From Haloarculaceae archaeon (GTDB taxonomy: Archaea > Halobacteriota > Halobacteria > Halobacteriales > Haloarculaceae), in NCBI GenBank assembly GCA_018609665.1, contig JAHENN010000175.1, positions 1 to 12,310 on the forward strand: DNA of 12,310 nt, written 5' to 3'. Positions 1 through 6,107 of the stretch are shown here, in pieces. Numbering within the stretch: position 1 is the first letter of the stretch; every line of letters begins with the position of its first letter. Both the position numbers and the translations under genes were made by a program. The notes under the pieces were generated by a model. The model made no database searches and had not been told where the DNA came from. It was given only the letters and a program-made list of their open reading frames with translations.

Positions 1-1011
1 ACCGTTGGGACACTCGTAGATGACGACGTCGGACCGCAGGTCCTCGGAGAGGAGGAGCCGGTCGACGGATCCCATCACGAGGTTCTGGCGTGTCTGATGG
101 AAGCCGTAGGTCGCCTTCCCCCCGTCGTGGAGTTGCTCGAAGAACTCCTCCATCTGGCGTTTGTCCTTGACGATTTCCTGGTCCGCGAGCACCTCGTCCG
201 CGGCATCGACCAGGTCGTAGAGCCCGGACTCGTCCGTATACGCGACGTCGAACTTGCCCAGAACCTGGTCCTGGAGCTCGTGATGGAGGTAATCCCCGTC
301 CAGGAACTCCTCTTTCGTCGGCGACGGGCCGCCGACGAGGATGCCATCGAGCTCGTGCCGCCGGGGGACGAAGAGGTCGTCGGCCATCTCGGCGACCTCC
401 TGGTAGAAGTTGTCGATGGCCTCGAGCCGCAGGCGGGCGAACCGCTGGGCGGACTGGCCGCCCTTCCGCTGTTTGCCGGGGACGAGCGAGGAGGCGGACT
501 TGACCGGTTCGACGCGCTTGCCCTTCAGCCAGCCGACGTTGGACTCCCGGCGGTCCAGGACGATCAGCCCGTACAGGCCCTTGTCGCCCATCATCTCGGC
601 GAGCGGCTCCGTCAGGAAGTGCGAATCGCAGTGGTACCGGAACGACTGGATCGGCTCCGGCGGCGACTCCAGCACCTCCGTCACCATCTCCGTCTGGCCG
701 CCGCCCGAATCGACGGCGCCGGAGAAGACCACCATCCCGTTCTCCGGGGGGTAGGTGCCGTAGTACTTCAGGCGGTCCTTGATGCTCGTCAGGGCGTCCT
801 GGACGGCGGTGCGGGTCTGCTTGGACTTGATGTTGGAGGCCTCGCTGTGCTCCTGGGTGACGTGGGCGACCACGTCGCTGATCTGCCGGTCCTCGGGGAT
901 GTAGATGGAGACGAGCTGCGTGCCGGAGCCCGAGTAGTCGTCCAGCTCCTCGAGCACCTTCGTGAACTCGTACTTCTGTTTGTCCGACGGGGCCCCATCG
1001 TCGTCGCTCAT
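1..1011 (-). CDS. prf1: Peptide chain release factor aRF1, C-terminus cut by window edge
   Basis: Archaeal class I release factor, which recognises all three stop codons in the ribosomal A site and triggers peptidyl-tRNA hydrolysis. The reading frame is open from the ATG at 1009-1011 to the left edge (337 codons). Domain 1 carries NIKS at residues 60-63 and the YxCxxxF signature (YHCDSHF, 126-132), both used in stop-codon decoding. Domain 2 carries the catalytic GGQ at 184-186, followed by SAQRFAR. The family is usually a little over 400 residues, so roughly 80 C-terminal residues of domain 3 lie outside the window. The start is supported by a TATA-like element about 27 nt upstream, which implies a leaderless mRNA. 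Identification is secure; nothing looks damaged. Confidence 0.97.
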   Translation of the reverse strand, partial: MSDDDGAPSDKQKYEFTKVLEELDDYSGSGTQLVSIYIPEDRQISDVVAHVTQEHSEASNIKSKQTRTAVQDALTSIKDRLKYYGTYPPENGMVVFSGAVDSGGGQTEMVTEVLESPPEPIQSFRYHCDSHFLTEPLAEMMGDKGLYGLIVLDRRESNVGWLKGKRVEPVKSASSLVPGKQRKGGQSAQRFARLRLEAIDNFYQEVAEMADDLFVPRRHELDGILVGGPSPTKEEFLDGDYLHHELQDQVLGKFDVAYTDESGLYDLVDAADEVLADQEIVKDKRQMEEFFEQLHDGGKATYGFHQTRQNLVMGSVDRLLLSEDLRSDVVIYECPNG

Positions 1012-1035
1012 TGACGGCCGTTGGCGCCCGGAGGG

Positions 1036-1041
1036 TAAAAC
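1036..1041 (-). promoter_or_regulatory. Probable prf1 promoter (TATA-like)
   Basis: On the minus strand the sequence GGAGTTTTACCC places TTTTA about 27 nt before the prf1 ATG. This is the spacing expected for a leaderless haloarchaeal transcript. The call rests on position and T-richness in an otherwise GC-rich stretch. Confidence 0.55.
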
Positions 1042-1072
1042 TCCGTCCTTTGGGCGGCGGCCGGCGGTCGAA

Positions 1073-1087
1073 CCGAAAGGCGTTTTC
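1073..1087 (+). promoter_or_regulatory. Probable BRE/TATA promoter for the 1112 mini-gene
   Basis: CCGAAAGG (BRE-like purine stretch) followed by CGTTTTCC is centred about 27-30 nt before the ATG at 1112. It diverges from the prf1 promoter, so the short intergenic region appears to fire in both directions. Weak consensus, but good position. Confidence 0.4.
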
Positions 1088-1111
1088 CGGGCGTCGGTCG
1101 TACCGACCGGT

Positions 1112-1249
1112 ATGGGCGCCTCAGAGCCGGACGAAAGCTCCGTCAGACTCTCCTGGATCGTCATCTTCCTGCTGCTGTCGCTCGGCCTCGGGGCCGCGGC
1201 GGTGCTGGCGGTCGGCGGCGACATCCTGCCGGCCGTCGCGGCCGCGTAG
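1112..1249 (+). CDS. Small single-span membrane protein, 45 aa, unknown function
   Basis: An acidic N-terminus (MGASEPDESS) is followed by one long hydrophobic helix at about residues 13-35 (beginning LSWIVIFLLLSLGLG), then a short Ala-rich tail. The start is the ATG at 1112, supported by an upstream BRE/TATA-like element. Third codon positions are almost all G or C, as in genuine haloarchaeal genes. It is divergent from prf1. I do not recognise a family. The protein is too short for homology by eye, so it rests on composition, membrane topology and promoter position. Confidence 0.5.
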   Translation: MGASEPDESSVRLSWIVIFLLLSLGLGAAAVLAVGGDILPAVAAA

Positions 1250-1310
1250 CGGGATTTCGAGTTCCGAAACCGGACGCCGGGTTCTGCCGTCCCGGTCGGA
1301 CCCGAGATGT

Positions 1311-1409
1311 GTGCCCGGCCGCTCGCTACTCATCCTCTACGGCTTCCTGCCGGCGACGGTCCTCCTCGGCTCCACCGTTTCCTTCGTCCTCGCTCGACGT
1401 CTATACTGA
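1311..1409 (+). CDS. Mini membrane protein with GSTxxFVL motif, copy 1 (GTG start), 32 aa
   Basis: Reading from the GTG at 1311 gives a 32-residue peptide that is nearly all transmembrane: MPGRSLLILYGFLP, then VLLGSTVSFVLA and a basic RRLY tail. It aligns with the mini-ORF at 1481: (D/G)R(N/S)LL near the start and LGST(V/I)(S/P)FVL(A/G) at the end. That similarity between two adjacent ORFs in different frames is the main reason to believe both. No obvious TATA element lies at leaderless distance, so the GTG start is tentative and expression is unproven. Function unknown. Confidence 0.4.
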   Translation: MPGRSLLILYGFLPATVLLGSTVSFVLARRLY

Positions 1410-1480
1410 TAGGTTCTCGCCCGGGCGTCACCTGTAGGTATAGCGACGACTCCCTCGGGGACGGAGCCGCAACCGTGGGT

Positions 1481-1570
1481 ATGGACCGGAACCTGCTCGT
1501 CGTCGTGTTCGCGTTCTGGCTGTTCGTGGCGCTGGTGCTCGGGTCGACGATTCCGTTCGTCCTCGGCTGA
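1481..1570 (+). CDS. Mini membrane protein with GSTxxFVL motif, copy 2, 29 aa
   Basis: ATG at 1481, stop at 1568-1570. The peptide is MDRNLLVVVFAF, then LVLGSTIPFVLG, a single hydrophobic helix with nothing soluble. It resembles the ORF at 1311-1409, with which it shares LGST-x-x-FVL. It ends 6 nt before the stop codon of the convergent argS. A weak TATA-like string (GTATAG, near 1438) lies about 40 nt upstream. Function unknown; possibly a small membrane-complex subunit, but that is inference. Confidence 0.45.
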   Translation: MDRNLLVVVFAFWLFVALVLGSTIPFVLG

Positions 1571-1576
1571 CCCGGC

Positions 1577-3319
1577 TCACATCGACCGGGGGGCCTCGAC
1601 GCCCAGCACGTCGAGGGCGTTGGCCATGGCGTGTCGCGCGGCGGCCACGAGCGCCAGCCGCGCGGCGACGGTCTCCGGGTCGTCGGCGCCGAGCACCGGA
1701 CACTCCCGGTAGAAGCGGTTGAACCGGTCGCCGAGTTCGCGCGTGTACGTCGCCACCCGGTGGGGTTCGAGGTCGTCGGCGGCGTCCGCGACGACGCCGG
1801 GTAGCCGCGCGACGGCCCGCAGCAGGTCCCGCTCGGCGTCCGTGGTCAGCGGCGCGGGGTCCGGCGTCGGCTCGCGGTCGCCGGCCTCGTTCAGGATGCC
1901 GCAGCAGCGGGCGTGGACGTACTGGACGTACGGCGCCGACTGGGCCTCGAAGTCCAGCGCCTGCTCCCACTCGAAGGTGATGCCCTTGGTCGGCTGCTTG
2001 GCGACGATGTCGTAGCGGACGGCGCCGACGCCGACCTGGCGGGCGATGCGGTCGACGTCGTCGGCGTCCAGCTCGTCGCTCCGGAGCCGGTCGTCGAGCC
2101 GGGACTCGACTTCCTCGCGGGCGCGGGCGACCGCCTCGTCCAGCAGGTCGTCCAGCTGGACGCCCGTCCCCTCGCGGGTCGACATCTTCCCCTCCGGGAG
2201 GTCGACGTAGGAGTAGATGACGTTCTCCAGGGCGTCGACGTCGTTGCCGAGCATCCGGAGCGTGCGCCGCAGTTGGTCGGCCTGCAGCTTGTGGTCCTCG
2301 CCCAGCACCGTCACCGCGCGGTCGTAGTTGGCGAACTTCCACTCGTGGTGGGCCAGGTCGCGGGTGGTGTACAGCGAGGTCCCGTCCGAGCGCAGGAACA
2401 CGAGGTTCTTGTCGATCTCCTCGAAGGTCAACTGCCAGGCGTCCTCCTCGTAGACCGACCGGTCGTGGTCCTTCAGCCGGGCGACGACGTCGTCCGTCGA
2501 CCCGTCCCGCATGAACCGGGTCTCCCTGACGAACTCGTCGAACTCCGCGGGCAGCCGGGCCAGACACTCCCGCATCCCGCCGAGGACGGCGTCGACCACC
2601 TCGCCGACCCGCTCGTAGGCCGCCTCGTCGCCCGCCTCCAGCCCCTGGAGGATGGCCTGGATCTCCGCCTCGGCGGCCTCGACCTCCGGGTCGGGGGCCT
2701 CCTCGAGGAACTCGTTGCCCTTCCGGTAGTACCGGACCATCCGGTACTCCGCGCGGTCGCGGGCGGGGTCGGGGAGGTCGGCCTCGTCGAACGTCTCGTA
2801 GGCCCACGTGAAGACGGCGATCTGCCGGCCGGCGTCGTTGACGTAGTAGTGGCGGTCGACGTCGTAGCCGGCGTAGTCGAGCAGGTTCGCGACGGCGTCG
2901 CCGATGATGGGGTTGCGCGCCCGGCCGACGTGGACCGGCCCGGTCGGGTTCGCCGAGGTGTGCTCGACGACGACCGAGGTGTCGCGGTCGGGCAGGCGGC
3001 CGTAGTCGTCGTCGAGCCCCGCCGACAGCGTCTCCCGGAAGTACGCCTCGTCGGGGAAGAAGTTCAGGTACGGCCCGTTCGGCTCGACGCGGTCGAGGAA
3101 CCGGTGGTCGTCGGCGTCGACGTCGCCGGCCAGCTCGGCGGCGACCTCCGGCGGCGGCGCCCCGAGGTCGCCGGCCAGCCGGAAGGCGACGCTGGAGGCC
3201 AGCACCGCGTCGACGTCCGCCGGCGGCTCCTCGATGCCGAGGTCGTCGGTCGGCAGGTCCCGGGCCTCGAGGGCCGCCCGGAGCGCGTCGGCGACCGACT
3301 CGCGGAACGTCAGGAGCAT
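1577..3319 (-). CDS. argS: Arginyl-tRNA synthetase (ArgRS), complete
   Basis: Class I aminoacyl-tRNA synthetase charging tRNA-Arg in the cytoplasm; 580 residues, normal for the family. An N-terminal additional domain covers about residues 1-100. The catalytic Rossmann fold has the HIGH-type signature as HVGR (130-133, within PTGPVHVGRARNP) and the KMSKS-type loop as KMSTR (378-382). The DALR-type anticodon-binding domain covers roughly the last 120 residues, ending in the usual terminal Met. I chose the ATG at 3317-3319 (MLLTFRESV), because the upstream in-frame start adds nine residues unlike the family. The HIGH motif has Arg in place of the second His, which I believe recurs in haloarchaeal ArgRS. 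The gene is convergent with the mini-ORFs to its left. Confidence 0.97.
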   Translation of the reverse strand: MLLTFRESVADALRAALEARDLPTDDLGIEEPPADVDAVLASSVAFRLAGDLGAPPPEVAAELAGDVDADDHRFLDRVEPNGPYLNFFPDEAYFRETLSAGLDDDYGRLPDRDTSVVVEHTSANPTGPVHVGRARNPIIGDAVANLLDYAGYDVDRHYYVNDAGRQIAVFTWAYETFDEADLPDPARDRAEYRMVRYYRKGNEFLEEAPDPEVEAAEAEIQAILQGLEAGDEAAYERVGEVVDAVLGGMRECLARLPAEFDEFVRETRFMRDGSTDDVVARLKDHDRSVYEEDAWQLTFEEIDKNLVFLRSDGTSLYTTRDLAHHEWKFANYDRAVTVLGEDHKLQADQLRRTLRMLGNDVDALENVIYSYVDLPEGKMSTREGTGVQLDDLLDEAVARAREEVESRLDDRLRSDELDADDVDRIARQVGVGAVRYDIVAKQPTKGITFEWEQALDFEAQSAPYVQYVHARCCGILNEAGDREPTPDPAPLTTDAERDLLRAVARLPGVVADAADDLEPHRVATYTRELGDRFNRFYRECPVLGADDPETVAARLALVAAARHAMANALDVLGVEAPRSM

Positions 3320-3378
3320 ACCGCACGTTCGGCGGCCGGCTCCCAAGGGCCTTCCGGAACGTCCGAAGGACGGAAAGA

Positions 3379-3589
3379 GTTAGCGTCGAGACACCGCCGG
3401 CCTCCTGCGGCTGCGGGCGCGCCCTCGGCGTAGCCGTGCTGTTGCACGTCGTCGTCCTCGCGGTCGCATTCGTCCGCACCGTTCGCTGGGGGCCCGTCCG
3501 GCGCGGCGAACGCGGGCGTGGTCTTCGGCAGCCTCCCCGACGTCGTCGTCGCCGGATGCCTGCTCCCGGCCGCGGACCGCTTCGGGTGA
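3379..3589 (+). pseudogene. Possible frameshifted small two-helix membrane protein
   Basis: This lies in the 290-nt stretch between argS and the 3611 gene, where no intact gene is convincing. One plus-strand frame (GTG at 3436) reads ALGVAVLLHVVVLAVAFV, a clear helix, and then turns into an Arg-rich shadow. A second frame takes over and reads AGVVFGSLPDVVVAGCLLPA, another helix, to a TGA at 3587-3589. Both halves have strongly G/C third positions. Joining the frames near 3475-3510 would give one protein with two helices. The alternative is that the stretch is non-coding. An acidic minus-strand frame also exists there, so confidence is low. Confidence 0.25.
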
Positions 3590-3610
3590 GGCTGGACGAC
3601 GGGCCCGGCG

Positions 3611-4111
3611 TCAGGTCCGGACGTTGACGACCCGGCCGCCGGCGCAGAGCGCCTCGAGACAATCCTCGACGCTGTGGTGGTCGCCGTCGTGCCACCGCGG
3701 GTAGAGCCCCGCCAGCCCGTCGTCGGTCCAGACGGTGACGCAGATGGCCGGCAGTTCGAGCACGCGGTCGCGTCCGCCCGTGGCCGCCCGCGTCTCGAAG
3801 AAGGGGTGAAGCGAGTCGGCACCGACCGCCTCGACGAACTCGTCGTACAGCGCGACGGCCTCGGCCTCGACGCCGCCGTCGGCCGGCGCCCGGACCCGCT
3901 CGGGCCATTCCGTCACCTCGGCGTCCGCGACGACGCCAGCGGCCTCGAGCCGCTCGACGACCTCCCGGACCCGCGACTGCCGCTCGCCGACGACCGCCGA
4001 GACGCCGCGCCGGAGGTACGCCGCCACCCGGCCGCCGGTCGTCTCCCTGCCGGCCACCCGCACCACGACGCGGTCCGGGTCGCCGTCGGCAACGTCGAGT
4101 CCCCGTAGCAT
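3611..4111 (-). CDS. Conserved haloarchaeal protein, paralog A (166 aa), unknown function
   Basis: A cytoplasmic, mixed alpha/beta acidic protein with no signal peptide or membrane helix. It begins MLRGLD, like its neighbour at 4295-4750. Shared landmarks are VAGR at about residue 19; a helix (RVREVVERLEAAGVVADAEV, 47-66); the block EFVEAVGADSLHPFFE (91-106); LPAICVTV (120-127); GLYPR (135-139); and the C-terminal VEDCLEALCAGGRVVNVR (148-165). The start is the ATG at 4109-4111, matching the paralog's MLRGLD. It has its own TATA-like element 26 nt upstream. Haloarchaea have many such small proteins, some annotated as HTH-domain proteins, but I see no certain DNA-binding motif and assign no function. 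Confidence 0.8.
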   Translation of the reverse strand: MLRGLDVADGDPDRVVVRVAGRETTGGRVAAYLRRGVSAVVGERQSRVREVVERLEAAGVVADAEVTEWPERVRAPADGGVEAEAVALYDEFVEAVGADSLHPFFETRAATGGRDRVLELPAICVTVWTDDGLAGLYPRWHDGDHHSVEDCLEALCAGGRVVNVRT

Positions 4112-4129
4112 GCGAGGACGACACGTGAA

Positions 4130-4159
4130 CGGAAACAAAAGCGTTCCGTGAAAGGAATA
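4130..4159 (-). promoter_or_regulatory. Promoter/operator block of paralog A, duplicated at 4763-4797
   Basis: On the plus strand the order is CGGAAAC, AAAA, CG, TTCCGTG, AAAGGAATA. The AAAA reads TTTT on the coding strand, 26 nt before the start codon, so it serves as the TATA-like box. The CGGAA and TTCCG arms are inverted around it. The same order of elements occurs before the paralog. Confidence 0.55.
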
Positions 4160-4200
4160 GGAGCAATATTACCTGTATAACCATGTTCGTACACCTCGAC

Positions 4201-4206
4201 AAAAAA
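4201..4206 (-). terminator. Oligo-T terminator candidate after paralog B
   Basis: Six consecutive A on the plus strand read TCTTTTTTGTC on the minus strand, about 90 nt past the stop of the 4295-4750 gene. Archaeal RNA polymerase terminates on such U-tracts. It also separates that gene from the promoter of paralog A. Confidence 0.4.
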
Positions 4207-4294
4207 GACTCGACGGTCGAACGGTTCGGCCCGAGGGGAGACGGTGCCGCCGCTTCCGGTCGGAGCGGACTGGAGAAGGGGGCGGGCGGACGCG

Positions 4295-4750
4295 TCAGTT
4301 CCGGACGTTGGCGACGCGGTCGCCGCTGCAGAGCGCACGGACGCAGTCGCCGACGGTCTGTTCGACGTCGCCGTGCTGCGGGTAGAGGCCGACCAGCTCC
4401 CCGTCCTCGCGGATCGCAACGCAGACCGCCGGCAGGTCGACGACCGTCCCGTCGGCCCGCCGCTCGAACGACGGCTCGAGGGTGTCGGCACCGACCGCCG
4501 CGACGAACTCGGCGTAGCGCTCGTCCGCCGGCACGTCGCTCCAGGCGACGACGGAGACGTCCTCCAGCACCCCGGCGTTCTCGAGCCGCTCTATCTCCTC
4601 TCTGACGACCGCCTGCCGCTCGCGCTCGGCGCTCGTGGCGGTCTCGCGCACGTAGACGGTGACGTCCGCGTCCAGTTCGGTCCGGCCGGCGACCTTGATC
4701 ATGGTCGGCACGTCGTCGCTCCCGCCCGACGTGTCCAGTCCTCTGAGCAT
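4295..4750 (-). CDS. Conserved haloarchaeal protein, paralog B (151 aa), unknown function
   Basis: Tandem paralog of the gene at 3611-4111. Shared blocks: MLRGLD at the start; VAGR (20-23); a charged helix REEIERLENAGVLEDV (50-65); EFVAAVGADTLEPSFE (81-96); LPAVCVAI (106-113); GLYP (121-124); and the closing VGDCVRALCSGDRVANVR (133-150). It is about 15 residues shorter, mostly in the loop before EFVAAVGAD and in the segment before LPAVC. No signal peptide or membrane helix. The ATG at 4748-4750 follows a TATA-like TTTTAC by about 26 nt. It is divergent from twy1. Two Cys near the C-terminus (DC-x4-C) are conserved in both copies. Function is not recognisable. Confidence 0.82.
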   Translation of the reverse strand: MLRGLDTSGGSDDVPTMIKVAGRTELDADVTVYVRETATSAERERQAVVREEIERLENAGVLEDVSVVAWSDVPADERYAEFVAAVGADTLEPSFERRADGTVVDLPAVCVAIREDGELVGLYPQHGDVEQTVGDCVRALCSGDRVANVRN

Positions 4751-4762
4751 ATTTCATCCTGT

Positions 4763-4797
4763 CGGAAACGACGTAAAACGATTCCGTAGAAAGAATA
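4763..4797 (-). promoter_or_regulatory. Promoter/operator block of paralog B, duplicated at 4130-4159
   Basis: The plus strand reads CGGAAAC, GACGT, AAAA, CG, ATTCCGTAG, AAAGAATA. It matches the block before paralog A except for a 5-nt insertion and a few small indels or substitutions. The AAAA is the minus-strand TATA-like box, 26 nt before the start codon. The retained CGGAAAC and TTCCG arms suggest an operator used by both promoters. Confidence 0.55.
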
Positions 4798-4838
4798 CAA
4801 ATTGTTTTAGGATGACCCGTGACACCCCCCGACACGGT

Positions 4839-4861
4839 GTACGTTCCGGAGCCGAACGTAC
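4839..4861. promoter_or_regulatory. Perfect 8-bp inverted repeat upstream of twy1
   Basis: GTACGTTC, 7-nt spacer, GAACGTAC: both arms match exactly. It lies in the divergent region between paralog B and twy1, well upstream of both TATA-like boxes. A further GAACGT occurs at 4874. It is likely a regulator site, but it could also form a hairpin in a transcript. Confidence 0.45.
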
Positions 4862-4902
4862 CGGAATCCGTGTGAACGTTTCCCGTGAGACGCCGACCCC
4901 GT

Positions 4903-4911
4903 GGATTTAGC
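4903..4911 (+). promoter_or_regulatory. Probable twy1 promoter
   Basis: GGATTTAGC is centred about 29 nt before the twy1 ATG, in a local AT-rich break in GC-rich sequence. This is the position of a leaderless haloarchaeal promoter. The motif itself is weak. Confidence 0.4.
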
Positions 4912-4935
4912 ACGGTCGCCGCGCAACGGCGGGAT

Positions 4936-5900
4936 ATGCCCAAGCAGGTCAGCCACCCGGACTACCACAGCGAGAACCACACCGCCGCCCAGACCTGCGG
5001 GTGGACGGCCAACGCCCTGCGCGGCGAGGGCCGCTGTTACAAGAATACTTCTACGGCATCCAGTCGCACCGCTGCATCCAGATGACGCCGGTCGTCAGGT
5101 GCAACGAGCGCTACGTGTTCTGCTGGCGGGACCACGCCGGTCACGCCTACGAGCTCGACGACGTCGCGTGGGACGACCCCGAGGCGGTGGTCGACGCCTC
5201 CATCGACCTCCAGCGGACGCTCCTCAGCGGCTTCGGCGGCAACGACGACGTGCCCCGCGAGGTCTTCGAGGAGGCCATGGAGCCGCGGCACGTCGCCATC
5301 TCGCTGGACGGCGAACCGACGCTGTACCCGTACCTGCCGGAGCTGGTCGAGGCGTTCCACGGGCGGGACATCACGACGTTCCTCGTCTCCAACGGCACCC
5401 GTCCGGAGGTGCTCGCGGAGTGCGACCCCACCCAGCTGTACGTCAGCGTCGACGCCGCCGACCGGCGGACGTTCGGGGAGGTGGTCAACGCCGTCGAGGA
5501 CAGCGCCTGGGACCGGCTGGTGGAGACGCTGGACGTCCTCGCGGCGAAAGACGACACCCGGACCGTCCTGCGGACGACGCTGCTGAACGGCTACAACATG
5601 CACCACCCCGAGTGGTACGCGGCGATGGTCGACCGCGCCGACGCCGACTTCGTCGAGATGAAGGCGTTCATGCACGTCGGCAACTCCCGGGACCGGCTGG
5701 ACCGCGGGGTGATGCCGGACCACGCCGATGTCGTCGCCTTCACCGAGGCCGTCGGCGACTACCTGCCTACCCACCCGGTGCTGCGGGACGTCCCCAAATC
5801 GCGGGTCGCGCTGCTGGCGCGGGAGGAAGACACCTGGGTGCCGGAGCTGAAAGGCGGCAGCGAGTTCTGGGAGGCGGAGCCGAACCGGTCGAGGTCATAG
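4936..5900 (+). pseudogene. twy1: twy1 (4-demethylwyosine synthase) with frameshift and lost cluster cysteine
   Basis: Twy1/TYW1 is a radical-SAM enzyme that makes 4-demethylwyosine from m1G37 of tRNA-Phe. The ATG at 4936 opens 36 normal codons (MPKQVSHPDYHSENHTAAQT, then CGWTANALRGEGRCYK). The frame is then lost at about 5041-5046, and the first frame stops at 5085-5087. The rest (FYGIQSHRCIQMTPVV to the TAG at 5898) continues in another frame without further stops. Restoring one base gives Cys at 21, 34 and 47, with the 13/13 spacing recalled for the second 4Fe-4S cluster of M. jannaschii Twy1 (C26, C39, C52). The radical-SAM motif should be CX3CX2C but reads CNERYVFC: codon 5112-5114 is TAC, not TGC. 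Two independent lesions make an active product unlikely. Other family blocks (SLDGEPTLYP, VSNGTRPE, EMKAFMHVG) are intact, so decay is recent or the lesions are sequence errors. Confidence 0.85.
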
Positions 5901-5930
5901 GGCGACGTCGGACGACGGTACCGCCGGTAC
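5835..5930 (+). repeat. twy1-tail direct repeat, copy A
   Basis: Codons 5835-5882 (WVPELKGGSEFWEAEP) and the element at 5916-5930 recur in diverged form at 8739-8786 and 8802-8816. The first blocks agree at 38 of 48 bases and 10 of 16 residues; the second at 13 of 15 bases. The spacing between blocks differs by 18 nt. The pair encloses the three-gene ABC operon. Confidence 0.7.
5918..5930. terminator. Inverted repeat just past the twy1 stop
   Basis: GTACCG-C-CGGTAC is a perfect 6-bp inverted repeat with a 1-nt centre, beginning 18 nt after the TAG of twy1. A 1-nt loop is too tight for a stable RNA hairpin, so a protein-binding palindrome is as likely as a terminator. A degenerate version sits at 8802-8816. 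Confidence 0.3.
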
Positions 5931-6025
5931 ATCCGCGTCCCGGACACGGGCGAGCCTGCCCGACCGCGGTCGTAACGTACCGTCTCGGTCACGCGTTGCG
6001 GAGCCGCTCCTCGCCGCCCCTGACA

Positions 6026-6042
6026 GCGAAAGGATTTTATAT
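6026..6042 (+). promoter_or_regulatory. Strong BRE/TATA promoter of the lipoprotein-ABC operon
   Basis: GCGAAAGGATTTTATAT combines a BRE-like CGAAAGG with a TTTTATAT box at 6035-6042. It is the clearest archaeal promoter in the window. The predicted transcript start, about 25 nt downstream, falls at the ATG of a 14-codon ORF at 6063, ahead of the lipoprotein start. Confidence 0.75.
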
Positions 6043-6062
6043 CGACCGTAGAATCGGAAATT

Positions 6063-6107
6063 ATGGTCACGTCGACGTTCATGCATGGAACTTCACATGC
6101 GTTCTGA
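6063..6107 (+). other. Possible leaderless 14-codon upstream ORF
   Basis: The ATG at 6063 lies where the transcript from the 6035-6042 TATA box should begin. It reads MVTSTFMHGTSHAF and stops at 6105-6107, overlapping both candidate lipoprotein starts (6085 and 6097) in another frame. It could be a translated leader that tunes lipoprotein initiation, or mere chance. No other evidence. Confidence 0.25.

Noticed and set aside
97..1014. 305-codon plus-strand frame opposite prf1
   Set aside because: It mirrors the prf1 codons on the other strand, and NIKS and GGQ settle which strand codes.
1913..3433. 506-codon plus-strand frame opposite argS
   Set aside because: It is antisense to argS codons, Val/Leu/Arg-biased, with no family motif; argS is certain.
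1428..4943. Very long minus-strand open frame (1171 codons) spanning argS and both paralogs
   Set aside because: It is Arg/Gly/Pro-rich low-complexity translation of another frame over three well-supported genes. High GC removes stop codons and creates such shadows.
5041..5052. Programmed ribosomal frameshift in twy1
   Set aside because: No slippery heptamer is present and the radical-SAM cysteine is also lost, so decay or sequence error explains it more simply.
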